Source: Hyphomicrobiales bacterium
GTDB taxonomy: Bacteria; Pseudomonadota; Alphaproteobacteria; Rhizobiales; Beijerinckiaceae
Reading direction: 5' to 3'
Assembly (NCBI GenBank): GCA_026400535.1
Contig: JAPLOU010000040.1
Location: 1 to 64,000, forward strand
DNA: 64,000 nucleotides
Shown here: in pieces, positions 36,546 through 44,899 of the stretch
Layout of the letters: every line of letters begins with the position of its first letter
Position numbering within the stretch: the stretch's first letter is position 1
The notes under the pieces: generated by a model
What the model saw: the letters and a program-made list of their open reading frames with translations, nothing else
Database searches by the model: none
Told to the model about the DNA's origin: nothing
Position numbers and translations under genes: made by a program

Positions 36546-36571
36546 GTTGAGGACGCCGGGATTGGCATTGA

Positions 36572-36671
36572 GGTGTCATCCCCGGCGAGCAAAGCGAGGG
36601 AAGGGGATCCAAGCGCTGCGGCGTCGTCGATCCCCTTCCCGGCCCCCAGGCGGGCCACCGGGGATGACACC
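36572..36671. repeat. Nested palindromic intergenic element within the liv operon
   Basis: GGTGTCATCCCCGG (36572-36585) pairs with CCGGGGATGACACC (36658-36671), and inside it GGGAAGGGGATC (36598-36609) pairs with GATCCCCTTCCC (36629-36640). The result is a 100-base cruciform-like structure with two perfect stems. It fills the gap between livK and livF. It has the look of a dispersed mosaic repeat and could also act as an RNA hairpin that limits read-through or protects the livK message. Confidence 0.75.
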
Positions 36672-36694
36672 CCTGCCAGGAATGAGAGGAACCA

Positions 36695-37531
36695 ATGTCA
36701 GCCACCGCCGCCATCACCCAGCCTGCCACCGACACCGTCCTGTCGGTCAACAACATCGAGGTCATCTATGACCACGTGATCCTGGTGCTGAAGGGCGTGT
36801 CGCTGACGGTTCCGCGCGGCGGCATCGTCGCCATCCTCGGCGCGAACGGCGCGGGCAAGACGACCACGCTGAAGGCGATTTCCAATCTGCTCAAGGCAGA
36901 GCGTGGCGAGGTCACCAAGGGCTCGATCGAATTCGAGGGCACGCGCGTCGATACGCTGAGCCCCAATGACCTTGTCCGGCGCGGTTGCATCCAGGTGATG
37001 GAAGGCCGGCACTGCTTTGCCCACCTGACCATCGAGGAGAACCTGATGACCGGGGCGTTCACGCGCCGCGATGGCAACGCCGCGATCAAGCGCGACCTTG
37101 AAAAGATCTACGACATCTTCCCGCGCCTGAGGCAGCGCCGCACCTCGGTGGCGGGCTATACCTCCGGCGGCGAGCAGCAGATGTGCGCAGTTGGCCGCGC
37201 CATGATGTCGAAACCCCGGATGATTCTGCTGGATGAGCCGTCGATGGGCCTCGCGCCGCAGATCGTCGAAGAGATTTTCGAGATCGTGATGCGCCTCAAC
37301 CGTGACGAGGGCGTGTCCTTCCTCGTGGCCGAGCAGAACACCAACATGGCCCTGAAATACGCGACCTACGGCTACATCATGGAGACGGGCCGCATCGTCA
37401 TGGATGGGGAAGCCAAGTCGCTGCGCGAGAACGAGGACGTCAAGGAGTTCTACCTCGGTGTGTCGGAAGGGGCCAAAAAGTCGTTCCGCGATGTGAAGAG
37501 CTACAAGCGCAGGAAGCGCTGGCTGGCGTGA
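36695..37531 (+). CDS. livF: Branched-chain-type ABC transporter ATPase LivF
   Basis: Second ATPase, 278 residues. Walker A is ILGANGAGKTTTLKAISNLL, the Liv motif GCIQVMEGRHCFAHLTIEEN is present, the signature is YTSGGEQQMCAVGRAMMSKP and Walker B is MILLDEPSMGLAP. The C-terminus has a basic tail (SFRDVKSYKRRKRWLA) longer than in classic LivF. It is separated from livK by the palindromic element. It completes the importer. Confidence 0.92.
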   Translation: MSATAAITQPATDTVLSVNNIEVIYDHVILVLKGVSLTVPRGGIVAILGANGAGKTTTLKAISNLLKAERGEVTKGSIEFEGTRVDTLSPNDLVRRGCIQVMEGRHCFAHLTIEENLMTGAFTRRDGNAAIKRDLEKIYDIFPRLRQRRTSVAGYTSGGEQQMCAVGRAMMSKPRMILLDEPSMGLAPQIVEEIFEIVMRLNRDEGVSFLVAEQNTNMALKYATYGYIMETGRIVMDGEAKSLRENEDVKEFYLGVSEGAKKSFRDVKSYKRRKRWLA

Positions 37532-37649
37532 ACAGGCGAGCAGCATCCAGTGTCATGGCCGCCCCTGTGGCGGCCCTCCCAGTGTGAAACACCCGGTATC
37601 TTTCGCGCATAGATCAGCGCCACAAGGGCGGTAACGACACTGAGGCAAC

Positions 37650-38054
37650 ATGAGCAGCGCGACCGACGACATCCTCGCCCGCTGGTACGCGGCGCTCAAG
37701 GCAGGCGACATGGCGACGTTCCGCGAGGTTGCGACGCCCGATGTGATGGTGCGCTGGAACGGCCCGGCGGACCTGATCCCCTGGGCAGGCGAACACCACG
37801 GCGTCGAGGCCGTACTGGCCTTTTTCGGCAAGGTCGGCGCGGCCCTCGCGGTGCTCGCCCTTGAGCCGGTCGAGCGGCTGATCGCTGACGACAAGGCGCT
37901 GCTCGTGCTCAAGGGCCACTGGCAGGTGCGCGCCACAGGGCAGGCGCTTCACGTGCGCGCGGCAAACCTGTTCACGTTCCGTGATGGCCGGGTTGCCGCC
38001 TATGAGGTGTTTGCGGACAGCGCGGCGTTTGTGCGGGCGCTCGAAGCGGCCTGA
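37650..38054 (+). CDS. SnoaL/NTF2-like ketosteroid isomerase-fold protein
   Basis: A 134-residue cone-fold protein. It begins MSSATDDILARWYAALKAGD and continues with VATPDVMVRWNGPADLIPWA, HGVEAVLAFFGKVG and the closing strand NLFTFRDGRVAAYEVFADSA. This pattern is common to SnoaL-like domains with varied or unknown activity. It lies 118 bases after livF on the same strand and may be the operon tail. Its link to the acid pathway is only positional. Confidence 0.8.
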   Translation: MSSATDDILARWYAALKAGDMATFREVATPDVMVRWNGPADLIPWAGEHHGVEAVLAFFGKVGAALAVLALEPVERLIADDKALLVLKGHWQVRATGQALHVRAANLFTFRDGRVAAYEVFADSAAFVRALEAA

Positions 38055-38091
38055 ATTGTCATGTTATGTATGATATGACACTGCATCAGGC

Positions 38092-38410
38092 ATGCGCCTG
38101 GTCCTGGACACAAGCTTTGTTGGCGCGGCGATGAGAAATCCGGTTGGAGGCAGTGCCGCGGTGATGCGACAGGCGCGGAAAGGGCGCAGTTGCAAGCGAT
38201 CTGACAGTCCCGGTTGCGGCCGTTGCGCTGTGCCTGGACGATGAAGCTGTTTGGCTGCACGACGCGGGTGACGAGCTGGCGCTGGAAGCCGCCGCGCATG
38301 CGGGCGTGTCAGCAATCGTCACGTTCAGGCTTCGGGATGTCGATCCTGCCGCCAGATCGTTTGGTCATTCGGTTGCCAGACCGGTCGATATCCTGAGGGG
38401 ATTGTCATGG
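38092..38410 (+). pseudogene. PIN-domain toxin remnant (PIN_3-like), frameshifted with an internal deletion
   Basis: The frame starting at ATG 38092 reads MRLVLDTSFVGAAMRNPVGG then SAAVMRQARKGRS, the N-terminus of a PIN_3 toxin with its first catalytic Asp. It then runs out of frame and stops. From about 38200 the neighbouring frame reads VAAVALCLDDEAVWLHDAGD, then ELALEAAAHAGVSAIVTFRL and RDVDPAARSFGHSVARPVDI, the C-terminal end of the same family (DPxDELxLEAA and DAIVTFNxRHF in intact relatives). The middle part, with the second acid, is missing. Frameshift plus deletion indicate a dead toxin. It is followed at once by an antitoxin-like reading frame. Confidence 0.7.
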
Positions 38411-38658
38411 GCACCCGTGCCGCCGTTGACCCGCTTCGCCTGCCACACGCGAGCAAGGCCTGTTCCGAGGAACTGGCCGAGCACGATGGCGCCGGCCTCA
38501 ACCCGTTCAGTGCGATGGCTGTGGCAGACAAGGTTTCCGCCATGACCACAGCGAGGGTCTTCCAAGAGCGCCGCAACCGGGTCGATTGGAATGCGTTCGA
38601 TCGGATCATGTTCCGCAAGGACGGCGCGCCGCCCCGGCATGGCGATGAAGTGCCCTGA
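38407..38658 (+). pseudogene. Degenerate HicB/CopG-like antitoxin partner of the PIN remnant
   Basis: An 83-codon open frame whose latter half resembles the small antitoxins that accompany PIN_3 toxins. LNPFSAMAVADKVSAMTTAR matches the LNQFIxxAVAEKLSAL motif, and VFQERRNRVDWNAFDRIM matches the typical YLEERAARGDRxAFxxxL tail. The expected N-terminal ribbon (SxLxVRLPxSLH) is only faintly visible in VDPLRLPHASK. The Gln of LNQF is Pro here. It follows the PIN remnant directly, so the whole module appears to be decaying. It might still be expressed; I rate it as broken. Confidence 0.5.
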
Positions 38659-38661
38659 TTG

Positions 38662-39351
38662 ATGCCCATCCTCATCGGCCTTGGCGTCCTCGCCCTTCTC
38701 GTTCTCATCTTCGGCCCGCAAGTCTGGGTCCAATGGGCGCTGAAAAAGCACAGCGCCGAGCGGGAGGATCTGCCCGGCACGGGTGGTGAACTGGCGCGGC
38801 ACCTGCTCGACGAGGCCGGGCTGGACAGCGTCGCTATCGAGGAGACCGAGGCGGGCGACCACTACGACCCCGAAACCCGCACGGTCAGGCTGACGCCGGG
38901 CTTCCTGAAGGGCAAATCCATTGCGGCCGTGGCGGTGGCGACCCATGAGGTCAGCCACGCCATCCAGCACGCGCGCGAGGAGCCCGGCTTCATGCGCCGC
39001 ATGGCTGTGGTGGGGCGGGTGATCTGGATCGACAGGATCGGCACGATGATGTTGCTGAGCGCACCGGTGCTGGCCTTTCTGGTCAAGGCGCCCGTCCTGC
39101 TTGCCGTTCAGATTGCGCTCGGCATCGTGCTGCTGCTGGTCCGGGTCGCGGTGCATCTGGTGACGCTCCCGATCGAGTATGATGCCAGCTTCAGAAAAGC
39201 GCTGCCGATCCTCAAGGAAGGGCGCTATCTGTCGGAGCAGGACCTGCCCGCCGCACGCCATGTGCTGAAGGCGGCAGCCTGGACCTATGTCGCGTCTGCG
39301 CTTGCCACCTTGCTCGACGTGATGCGCTGGTTCAGAATTGTCCGGATTTGA
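38662..39351 (+). CDS. Membrane zinc metallopeptidase (Zn_peptidase_2 family, YugP-like)
   Basis: A 229-residue inner-membrane protein. It has an N-terminal membrane anchor (MPILIGLGVLALLVLIFGPQ), the conserved GGELARHLLDEAGLDSVAIE and DHYDPETRTVRLTPGFLKGK, and the zinc site AVATHEVSHAIQHA. Two or three hydrophobic segments follow, and the late LPIEYDASFRKALPILKEG is also conserved. It belongs to the PF04298 group of putative neutral zinc peptidases. ATG 38662 was preferred to the TTG directly before it. It starts three bases after the antitoxin remnant. Its substrates are unknown. Confidence 0.88.
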   Translation: MPILIGLGVLALLVLIFGPQVWVQWALKKHSAEREDLPGTGGELARHLLDEAGLDSVAIEETEAGDHYDPETRTVRLTPGFLKGKSIAAVAVATHEVSHAIQHAREEPGFMRRMAVVGRVIWIDRIGTMMLLSAPVLAFLVKAPVLLAVQIALGIVLLLVRVAVHLVTLPIEYDASFRKALPILKEGRYLSEQDLPAARHVLKAAAWTYVASALATLLDVMRWFRIVRI

Positions 39352-39377
39352 CGCCCGACGGGCAACAGGGGATCACG

Positions 39378-40505
39378 ATGGCTGCACACTTTGATGCGCT
39401 GGAGACACGCCCGCCCGAAGCGCGCGAGGCCGAGTTGCTGGGCCGGCTGGAGCAGGCGCTCGCAGCGGCCATGACCGCCCCGGCCTATGCCGAGCATCTC
39501 AAGGGGATCGACCCGCATGACATCAAGTCGCGCAAGGCCCTCGCCGGTCTGCCGGTGCTGCGCAAGTCCGACCTGCCGGCGCTCCACAAGGCCGCCCCGC
39601 CCTTTGGCGGCTTCGTGCCCGGCAAGCCGGGTGCTTTCGGCCGCCTGTTCACCTCACCAGGACCGATCTTCGAGCCCGAAGCGGCGAAACCCGATCCCTG
39701 GGGAGCGGGCAGGGCCTGTTTTGCGGCCGGCCTGCGCTGCGGCGACGTGGTGCTGAACACGTTCAGCTATCACATGACGCCCGGCGGTTTCATCTTTGAT
39801 TCCGGCGCGCGTGCCGCCGGTTGTGCCGTGATTCCGGCCGGCCCCGGCGACAGCGAAAAGCAGCTTGAGCTGATCGCAGCCTTTCAGCCGAAGGCCTATG
39901 CCGGCACGCCGGATTTCCTCAAGATCCTCGTCGAGGCCGGTCGCGCGGCCGGCAAACCGGTCAGCTTCGACAAGGCCGTTGTCTCCGGCGCTGCCTTTCC
40001 GCCCTCGCTGCAGGCCTGGGTCAAGCAGGCCGGCATCGATGCCTATCAGGCCTATGCCACCGCCGACATTGGCGTGATCGCCTATGAAACCCCGGCGCGC
40101 TCCGGCCTGATGATCAACGAGAACATCATCGTCGAGATCGTCACACCCGGCACAGGCGATCCGGTCGCCGAGGGGGAGGTTGGCGAGATCGTCATCACCA
40201 GCCTCGATCCGGCCCATCCGCTGATCCGGCTGGCATTGGGCGATCTGTCCGCCTTCATGCCGGGGCACAGCAGTTGCGGCCGCACCAGCATGCGCATCAA
40301 GGGCTGGATGGGCCGCGCCGACCAGACCGCCAAGATCAAGGGCATGTTCGTGCGCCCCGAGCAGGTCGCCGAGATTGCCCGCCGCCATCAGCAGATCGCC
40401 AAGCTGCGCCTCGTGATCACCCGCGCCAACGAACTGGACGTGATGACCCTGCAGGCCGAACTCTACGACGAGCCGGCGGGCTTCATCGATGCGGAGCCGG
40501 TTTAG
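39378..40505 (+). CDS. Phenylacetate-CoA ligase family protein
   Basis: An adenylate-forming enzyme of 375 residues in the PaaK-like group, shorter than PaaK (about 430). It has YHMTPGGFIFDSGARAAGCA in the middle, FQPKAYAGTPDFLKILVEAG, and YQAYATADIGVIAYETPARS in place of the usual YG-x-TE motif. The C-terminal IKGWMGRADQTAKIKGMFVR has the hinge and CoA-site loop typical of PaaK. The usual SSGTTG P-loop is missing; FTSPGPIFEPE stands where it should be, as in several family members of unknown activity. It probably belongs with the upstream ligase and Liv importer. The stop codon overlaps the end of the convergent uxuB. Confidence 0.82.
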   Translation: MAAHFDALETRPPEAREAELLGRLEQALAAAMTAPAYAEHLKGIDPHDIKSRKALAGLPVLRKSDLPALHKAAPPFGGFVPGKPGAFGRLFTSPGPIFEPEAAKPDPWGAGRACFAAGLRCGDVVLNTFSYHMTPGGFIFDSGARAAGCAVIPAGPGDSEKQLELIAAFQPKAYAGTPDFLKILVEAGRAAGKPVSFDKAVVSGAAFPPSLQAWVKQAGIDAYQAYATADIGVIAYETPARSGLMINENIIVEIVTPGTGDPVAEGEVGEIVITSLDPAHPLIRLALGDLSAFMPGHSSCGRTSMRIKGWMGRADQTAKIKGMFVRPEQVAEIARRHQQIAKLRLVITRANELDVMTLQAELYDEPAGFIDAEPV

Positions 40506-41956
40506 GCCAGTTCGGCCATCGCCGCACGCACGCCAAGCCGGTTGATCCGCTCGAACGCCGCGCTGATCGCCTCCGATGCAGTCTCGTCGGCATCAAGATC
40601 GCCGAAGACCGCGGCAATGCCGAGCATTGCCCGCGCCCGGTCGCCGCCGGCTTGGGTGGCGGCGGCAAACAGCGCCGCCATCGGATCGCGGATCTCGAGC
40701 GGCTCGGCTGTCTCGCCGGACCCGGTCATGAAGCGAAGGAAGCCGGCCACGGCGAAGGACAGGTGGGGACAGGACTGACCAGCCGCACGGCGCTGCCGCA
40801 AGGTGCCCAGCAGCCGCTGCGGCACCTTCTGCGACCCATCCATGGCGATCTGGATCAGCCGGTGCTTCAAGGCCGGATTGCGAAACCGCTCCAGCAGGTT
40901 GGCGGCATAGTCCAACGGCTCCAGTCCTGCGCCGCTCGGCAGGGTGGACGCAACTTCGCTCCACAGACCCGACAGGAACCGGACGAAGGCCCGGTCGGTG
41001 GCGGCATCGGCCACAAAGGTCAGTCCGGCCAGCGTCCCCAGATAGGCGAGGCTTGAATGCGCGCCGTTGAGCATCCTGAGCTTCATCACTTCGAACGGCG
41101 CGACATCGCTGACGAACTGCGCGCCGCCCGCCTCCCAGCGCGGACGGCCAAGCGCAAACCGGTCCTCGATCACCCACTGCGTGAAGGGCTCCGCCATCAC
41201 CGGCCAGGCATCGACGAGGCCGAGCGCGGCCGAGACGCGATCGAGGTCCTCGTCGCTTGTCGCTGGCACGATGCGGTCGACCATGGTCGACGGGCAGGCC
41301 ACCTCGCCGGCAACGAAACGGCCGAATGCCGGGTCGATCAGCTCCGCCATGCGCGTCAGCACGCGATGCACCGTCCGGCCGTTCGATGGCAGGTTGTCGC
41401 AGCACAGCACCGTGAAGGGCGCAACGCCCGCCATGCGCCGGCGCCGGAGCGCGGCGATGATGTAGCCGGGCGCGGAGCGCGGCGCCTCAGGATGGGCGAG
41501 ATCATGCACGATGTCGGGATGGCGCTCGTCGAGCAAGCCCGTCGCCGGGTCGTGGCAATAGCCCTTCTCGGTCACGGTCAGCGACACGATCCGGATGGCC
41601 GGATCGGCCATGGCAGCGACAAGCCGTTCCGGGTCTTCGGGGCCAACCAGCAGGTCGCGGATCACGCCGATGACCTGAAGCCGCTCGCCGGAGGCATCGC
41701 GCACAGCCAGCGTGTAAAGCCCGTCCTGCGGCATCAGGGCATCGCGCGTGCCGGGGCTGCGCAGGCTTGCGGCCACGATCCCCCATTCCGCATCGCCCGC
41801 CAGCATGGCGGCCTCGGTCATGACGGCCTGATGCGCGCGGTGGAAGGCGCCGACCCCCAGATGCACGATGCCCGGTTTGGCACCCAGCACCCGTTTGTCC
41901 GGGCGCACGATCCCGGCCGGCAAGGCGCCGATGCTGTCCAGGTTCAGCCGCTTCAT
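40502..41956 (-). CDS. uxuB: D-mannonate oxidoreductase (fructuronate reductase)
   Basis: NAD-dependent long-chain polyol dehydrogenase of 484 residues that reduces D-fructuronate to D-mannonate. The start MKRLNLDSIGALPAGIVRPD leads into the Rossmann region VHLGVGAFHRAHQAVMTEAA. RIVSLTVTEKGYCHDPATGL and VLCCDNLPSNGRTVHRVL are hallmark mannitol-dehydrogenase-family segments. KLRMLNGAHSSLAYLGTLAG carries the catalytic Lys-Asn-His set. It is the last gene of the uronate operon and overlaps dctM (ATGA). The mannonate made here goes to UxuA at 49177. Confidence 0.92.
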   Translation of the reverse strand: MKRLNLDSIGALPAGIVRPDKRVLGAKPGIVHLGVGAFHRAHQAVMTEAAMLAGDAEWGIVAASLRSPGTRDALMPQDGLYTLAVRDASGERLQVIGVIRDLLVGPEDPERLVAAMADPAIRIVSLTVTEKGYCHDPATGLLDERHPDIVHDLAHPEAPRSAPGYIIAALRRRRMAGVAPFTVLCCDNLPSNGRTVHRVLTRMAELIDPAFGRFVAGEVACPSTMVDRIVPATSDEDLDRVSAALGLVDAWPVMAEPFTQWVIEDRFALGRPRWEAGGAQFVSDVAPFEVMKLRMLNGAHSSLAYLGTLAGLTFVADAATDRAFVRFLSGLWSEVASTLPSGAGLEPLDYAANLLERFRNPALKHRLIQIAMDGSQKVPQRLLGTLRQRRAAGQSCPHLSFAVAGFLRFMTGSGETAEPLEIRDPMAALFAAATQAGGDRARAMLGIAAVFGDLDADETASEAISAAFERINRLGVRAAMAELA

Positions 41957-43233
41957 TTGAAGACACCCGGCAGCCAGAGCGAGAAGGCCGGCACATAGGT
42001 GATCAGCATCAGCACGACAAGGCTGGCGCCATAGAAGGGCCAGATCGTGCGCATGCTCTCGCTGATCGAGACCTTGCCGATGGCGCAGGCCACGAACTGC
42101 ACCGAGCCGACCGGTGGCGTGTTCAGCCCGATGCCGGCGTTCAGGATCAGGATGACACCGAAATGCACGGGATCAACCCCGATCGCCTTCACCACCGGCA
42201 GGAAGATCGGCGTGCAGATGATGATCATCGGCGCCATGTCCATGAAGGTGCCCAGAACGAGCAAGATCACGTTGATCAGCAGCAAGATCATGATGGGATT
42301 GTCGGAGATCGCGTTCATCATGTTGATCGTTGCCGTCGGCACCTGCAGGAAGGCCATCAGCCAGCCAAAGGAACTGGCCGCGCCGATGACGAGCAGCACC
42401 ATCGCGGTGGTCCTGACGGCGCCGAGCGTCGCCTGCACGAAGCCTTCGAAACTGAGCTCGCGGTAGACGAAGATGGTGACCAGCAGAGCATAGACCACAG
42501 CCACGCAGGAGCTCTCGGTTGCGGTGAACACCCCCGATCGGACGCCGCCGAAGATGATCCCGATCAGCAGGATTCCCGGCAGTGCCGCAACAAAGAAGCG
42601 GGCCACTGCGAGAAAGCCGGGGAACACCTCCGCCGGATAGCCGCGTTTCACGGCCACGGCCCAGGCAGCAATCATGAGCGACAGGGCTAGCATCAGGCCT
42701 GGCACAATCCCGGCCGTGAACAGATCGGCGATCGAGATCGTTCCGCCCGCCGCCAGCGAATAGATGATCATGTTGTGCGAGGGCGGGATCAGCAGGGCGA
42801 TGATCGCCGCATTGGCGGTGACATTGACGGCATAGTCCGGAGCATAGCCGCGCTTGACCATCTGCGGGATCATGATGCCGCCGACCGCCGACGCATCCGC
42901 CACCGCCGAGCCGGAAATGCCGCCGAACAGGGTGCAGGTGATGACGTTGACCTGGCCCAGGCCGCCGCGCAGGTGGCCGACCAGCGACGAGGCGAACTGG
43001 ATCAGGCGATCAGCAATGCCGCCCCGGATCATCAGGTCACCCGAATAGATGAAGAACGGGATCGCCAGCATGGCGAAGGCATTCATCCCGGTCGACAGTT
43101 GCTGGAAGACGACCACTGGCGGGATGCCCATGTAAAGCACGGTCGCCAGCGAGGACAGGCCCAGGCAGAACGCAACCGGCACGCCCATCAGCAACAGCAG
43201 CGTGAAGGACACGAACAGGATGGCGATCTCCAT
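41953..43233 (-). CDS. TRAP transporter large permease (DctM family)
   Basis: Integral membrane protein of 426 residues with about 12 hydrophobic segments, the sodium-driven translocating subunit of a TRAP transporter. DctM-family landmarks are FTLLLLMGVPVAFCLGLSSL, FGGISGSAVADASAVGGIMI and the C-terminal GIGLNTPPVGSVQFVACAIG. It lies three bases after dctQ and overlaps uxuB. Context points to hexuronate uptake. Confidence 0.94.
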   Translation of the reverse strand: MEIAILFVSFTLLLLMGVPVAFCLGLSSLATVLYMGIPPVVVFQQLSTGMNAFAMLAIPFFIYSGDLMIRGGIADRLIQFASSLVGHLRGGLGQVNVITCTLFGGISGSAVADASAVGGIMIPQMVKRGYAPDYAVNVTANAAIIALLIPPSHNMIIYSLAAGGTISIADLFTAGIVPGLMLALSLMIAAWAVAVKRGYPAEVFPGFLAVARFFVAALPGILLIGIIFGGVRSGVFTATESSCVAVVYALLVTIFVYRELSFEGFVQATLGAVRTTAMVLLVIGAASSFGWLMAFLQVPTATINMMNAISDNPIMILLLINVILLVLGTFMDMAPMIIICTPIFLPVVKAIGVDPVHFGVILILNAGIGLNTPPVGSVQFVACAIGKVSISESMRTIWPFYGASLVVLMLITYVPAFSLWLPGVFK

Positions 43234-43236
43234 GGC

Positions 43237-43770
43237 TCAGGCCTCCCCGGCGTGGCCGGCCGCGCGCAGTGGCATCGGCACGGGCTTCTGGTTGGTGAGA
43301 AACAGCAGAAGCTTCTCGATCGAGAACAGGGTGATCAGAACGCCGCCGGCGACGACCGGCACATAATCCCAGCCCTTTGAAATGCCGATCATCGGCAGCC
43401 GGTCGCTCCAGACCTTGGCGGCCAGTTCCGTGCCGTACCAGACCATGGCGATGCCGAAGATCGTCACCAGAAGCTCATTGGTGATCACCAGCGCCGATTT
43501 CCACGCACCCCGCGCATAATGCAGCCCGATATCGAAGCCCATGTGATCAAGCTCGCGCACGCCGACCGAGCCGCCGAGGAGGATGAACCAGAGCATCAGG
43601 AACAGGGATACGGGCTCGCCCCAGGTTGGCGTGGCATTGAGCACATAGCGGCCGAAAACGGTCCATGCGACGATGACCGTCATGGCGATCAGACCAAGGC
43701 CGGCGGCAAGCAAGCAGACCAGACTGAGCCGGGCCGCAAGCCACGACAGAAGCCGGACAAAACCGGTCAT
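43237..43770 (-). CDS. TRAP transporter small permease (DctQ family)
   Basis: Membrane protein of 177 residues with four hydrophobic segments, the small subunit that joins DctM. Typical features are GLIAMTVIVAWTVFGRYVLN, TPTWGEPVSLFLMLWFILLG and SVGVRELDHMGFDI. It is three bases upstream of dctM. A strong hairpin separates it from dctP. Confidence 0.92.
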   Translation of the reverse strand: MTGFVRLLSWLAARLSLVCLLAAGLGLIAMTVIVAWTVFGRYVLNATPTWGEPVSLFLMLWFILLGGSVGVRELDHMGFDIGLHYARGAWKSALVITNELLVTIFGIAMVWYGTELAAKVWSDRLPMIGISKGWDYVPVVAGGVLITLFSIEKLLLFLTNQKPVPMPLRAAGHAGEA

Positions 43771-43807
43771 GGAGCACTCCTCGACGTGAATCGCCGGACA
43801 GGGACAA

Positions 43808-43833
43808 GGGCAGCCCCTGGTTCGGGGCTGCCC
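43808..43833 (-). terminator. Intercistronic hairpin between dctP and dctQ
   Basis: GGGCAGCCCC and GGGGCTGCCC form a perfect ten-pair stem with a six-base loop just after the dctP stop on the minus strand. No T run follows, and dctQM-uxuB continue downstream. It is therefore more likely a partial terminator or 3'-protecting hairpin that raises binding-protein mRNA over permease mRNA. Confidence 0.7.
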
Positions 43834-43848
43834 AAGGGATTGCTCAGA

Positions 43849-44826
43849 TCACTTGACGGCCTGGATGCGCGCCACAAGGTCCTTGAGCGCCGGATCAGTG
43901 ACGAAGCGGTCATAGACAGGCTTCATCGCGTCGATGAAGGGCTGCTTCTCCACCATGTTGATCACCGCGCCGCCAGCCCGCACCTTTGCTTCGGAAGCCT
44001 TCTCGCGCGCATCCCAGAGCTCGCGCATCTTGGCGACAGACTCCTTCGCCGCAGCGCGGAGAATGGCCTGGTCGGCGGCCGAGAGCTTGTCGAAGCTGCG
44101 CTTGGACATGACCAGCACTTCAGGCGACAGCGAGTGCTCGGTCATCGAGTAGAACTTCGAGACCTCGAAATGCTTGGTCGATTCGAACGACGGCCAGTTG
44201 TTCTCAGCGCCGTCGATCACGCCGGTCTGCAGCGCCGAGTAGACCTCGCCGAAGGCCATCGGGGTGGCATTGGCGCCCAGCGCGGACACGAGCGCGACGA
44301 ACATGTCCGACTGCTGCACGCGGATCTTCATCCCCCGCATGTCGGCAGGCGTGTTGATCGGGCGCTTGGAGTTGTAGAACGAGCGCGAACCGGAATCGTA
44401 GAAGGCCAGGCCGACGAGATCGTGCTTGTCGAATTCCTTGAGGATGCTGTCGCCGATCGGGCCATCCATGACCGTGCGCATATGCGCGACCGACCGGAAG
44501 ATGAAGGGCAGCGAGGGCACATTGGTGGCCGGGATCAGGTTGTTGAACGGGGCCATGTTGATGCGGTTGAGGTCGATCACGCCAAAGCGCGTCTGCTCGA
44601 TCGTGTCCTTCTCGTTGCCGAGCTGGCCCGAATGGAAAACCTGGATCTTCAGCCGGCCATTGGTGCGCTGCTCCAGCAGCGTGCCTATGTGGCGCACGGC
44701 CTCGACGGTGGGGTAGTCGGTGGGATGAATATCGGTCGAGCGGAGGGTCTGGGCGCTGGCCGAGGCGGTAGCGATGGCGAGGGCCGCAGCCGCCGCGATC
44801 AGTGAAAACAGGCGTCGTGTCGTCAT
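43849..44826 (-). CDS. TRAP transporter substrate-binding protein (DctP family)
   Basis: Periplasmic receptor of 325 residues. The signal peptide MTTRRLFSLIAAAAALAIAT ends at ASAQT. RIQQSD-type binding residues appear in GMKIRVQQSDMFVALVSALG, and TPMAFGEVYSALQTGVIDGA with ENNWPSFESTKHFEVSKFYS is the family signature. The Arg of KIRVQ normally grips the substrate carboxylate, which suits a uronate. ATG 44826 was chosen because it begins the signal peptide. The gene sits between the cupin and the permeases. Confidence 0.94.
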   Translation of the reverse strand: MTTRRLFSLIAAAAALAIATASASAQTLRSTDIHPTDYPTVEAVRHIGTLLEQRTNGRLKIQVFHSGQLGNEKDTIEQTRFGVIDLNRINMAPFNNLIPATNVPSLPFIFRSVAHMRTVMDGPIGDSILKEFDKHDLVGLAFYDSGSRSFYNSKRPINTPADMRGMKIRVQQSDMFVALVSALGANATPMAFGEVYSALQTGVIDGAENNWPSFESTKHFEVSKFYSMTEHSLSPEVLVMSKRSFDKLSAADQAILRAAAKESVAKMRELWDAREKASEAKVRAGGAVINMVEKQPFIDAMKPVYDRFVTDPALKDLVARIQAVK

Positions 44827-44899
44827 GGTATGTCCTCTCCTTGTGGTCCCCATGTCGGGGTTGGGTTTTGCCCCGGCTCTGATCCGGGTGTCGTTGCTG

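Noticed and set aside
39378-40505. Naming this gene paaK
   Set aside because: It is shorter than PaaK, lacks the SSGTTG P-loop and stands apart from any paa genes, so only the family name is supported.
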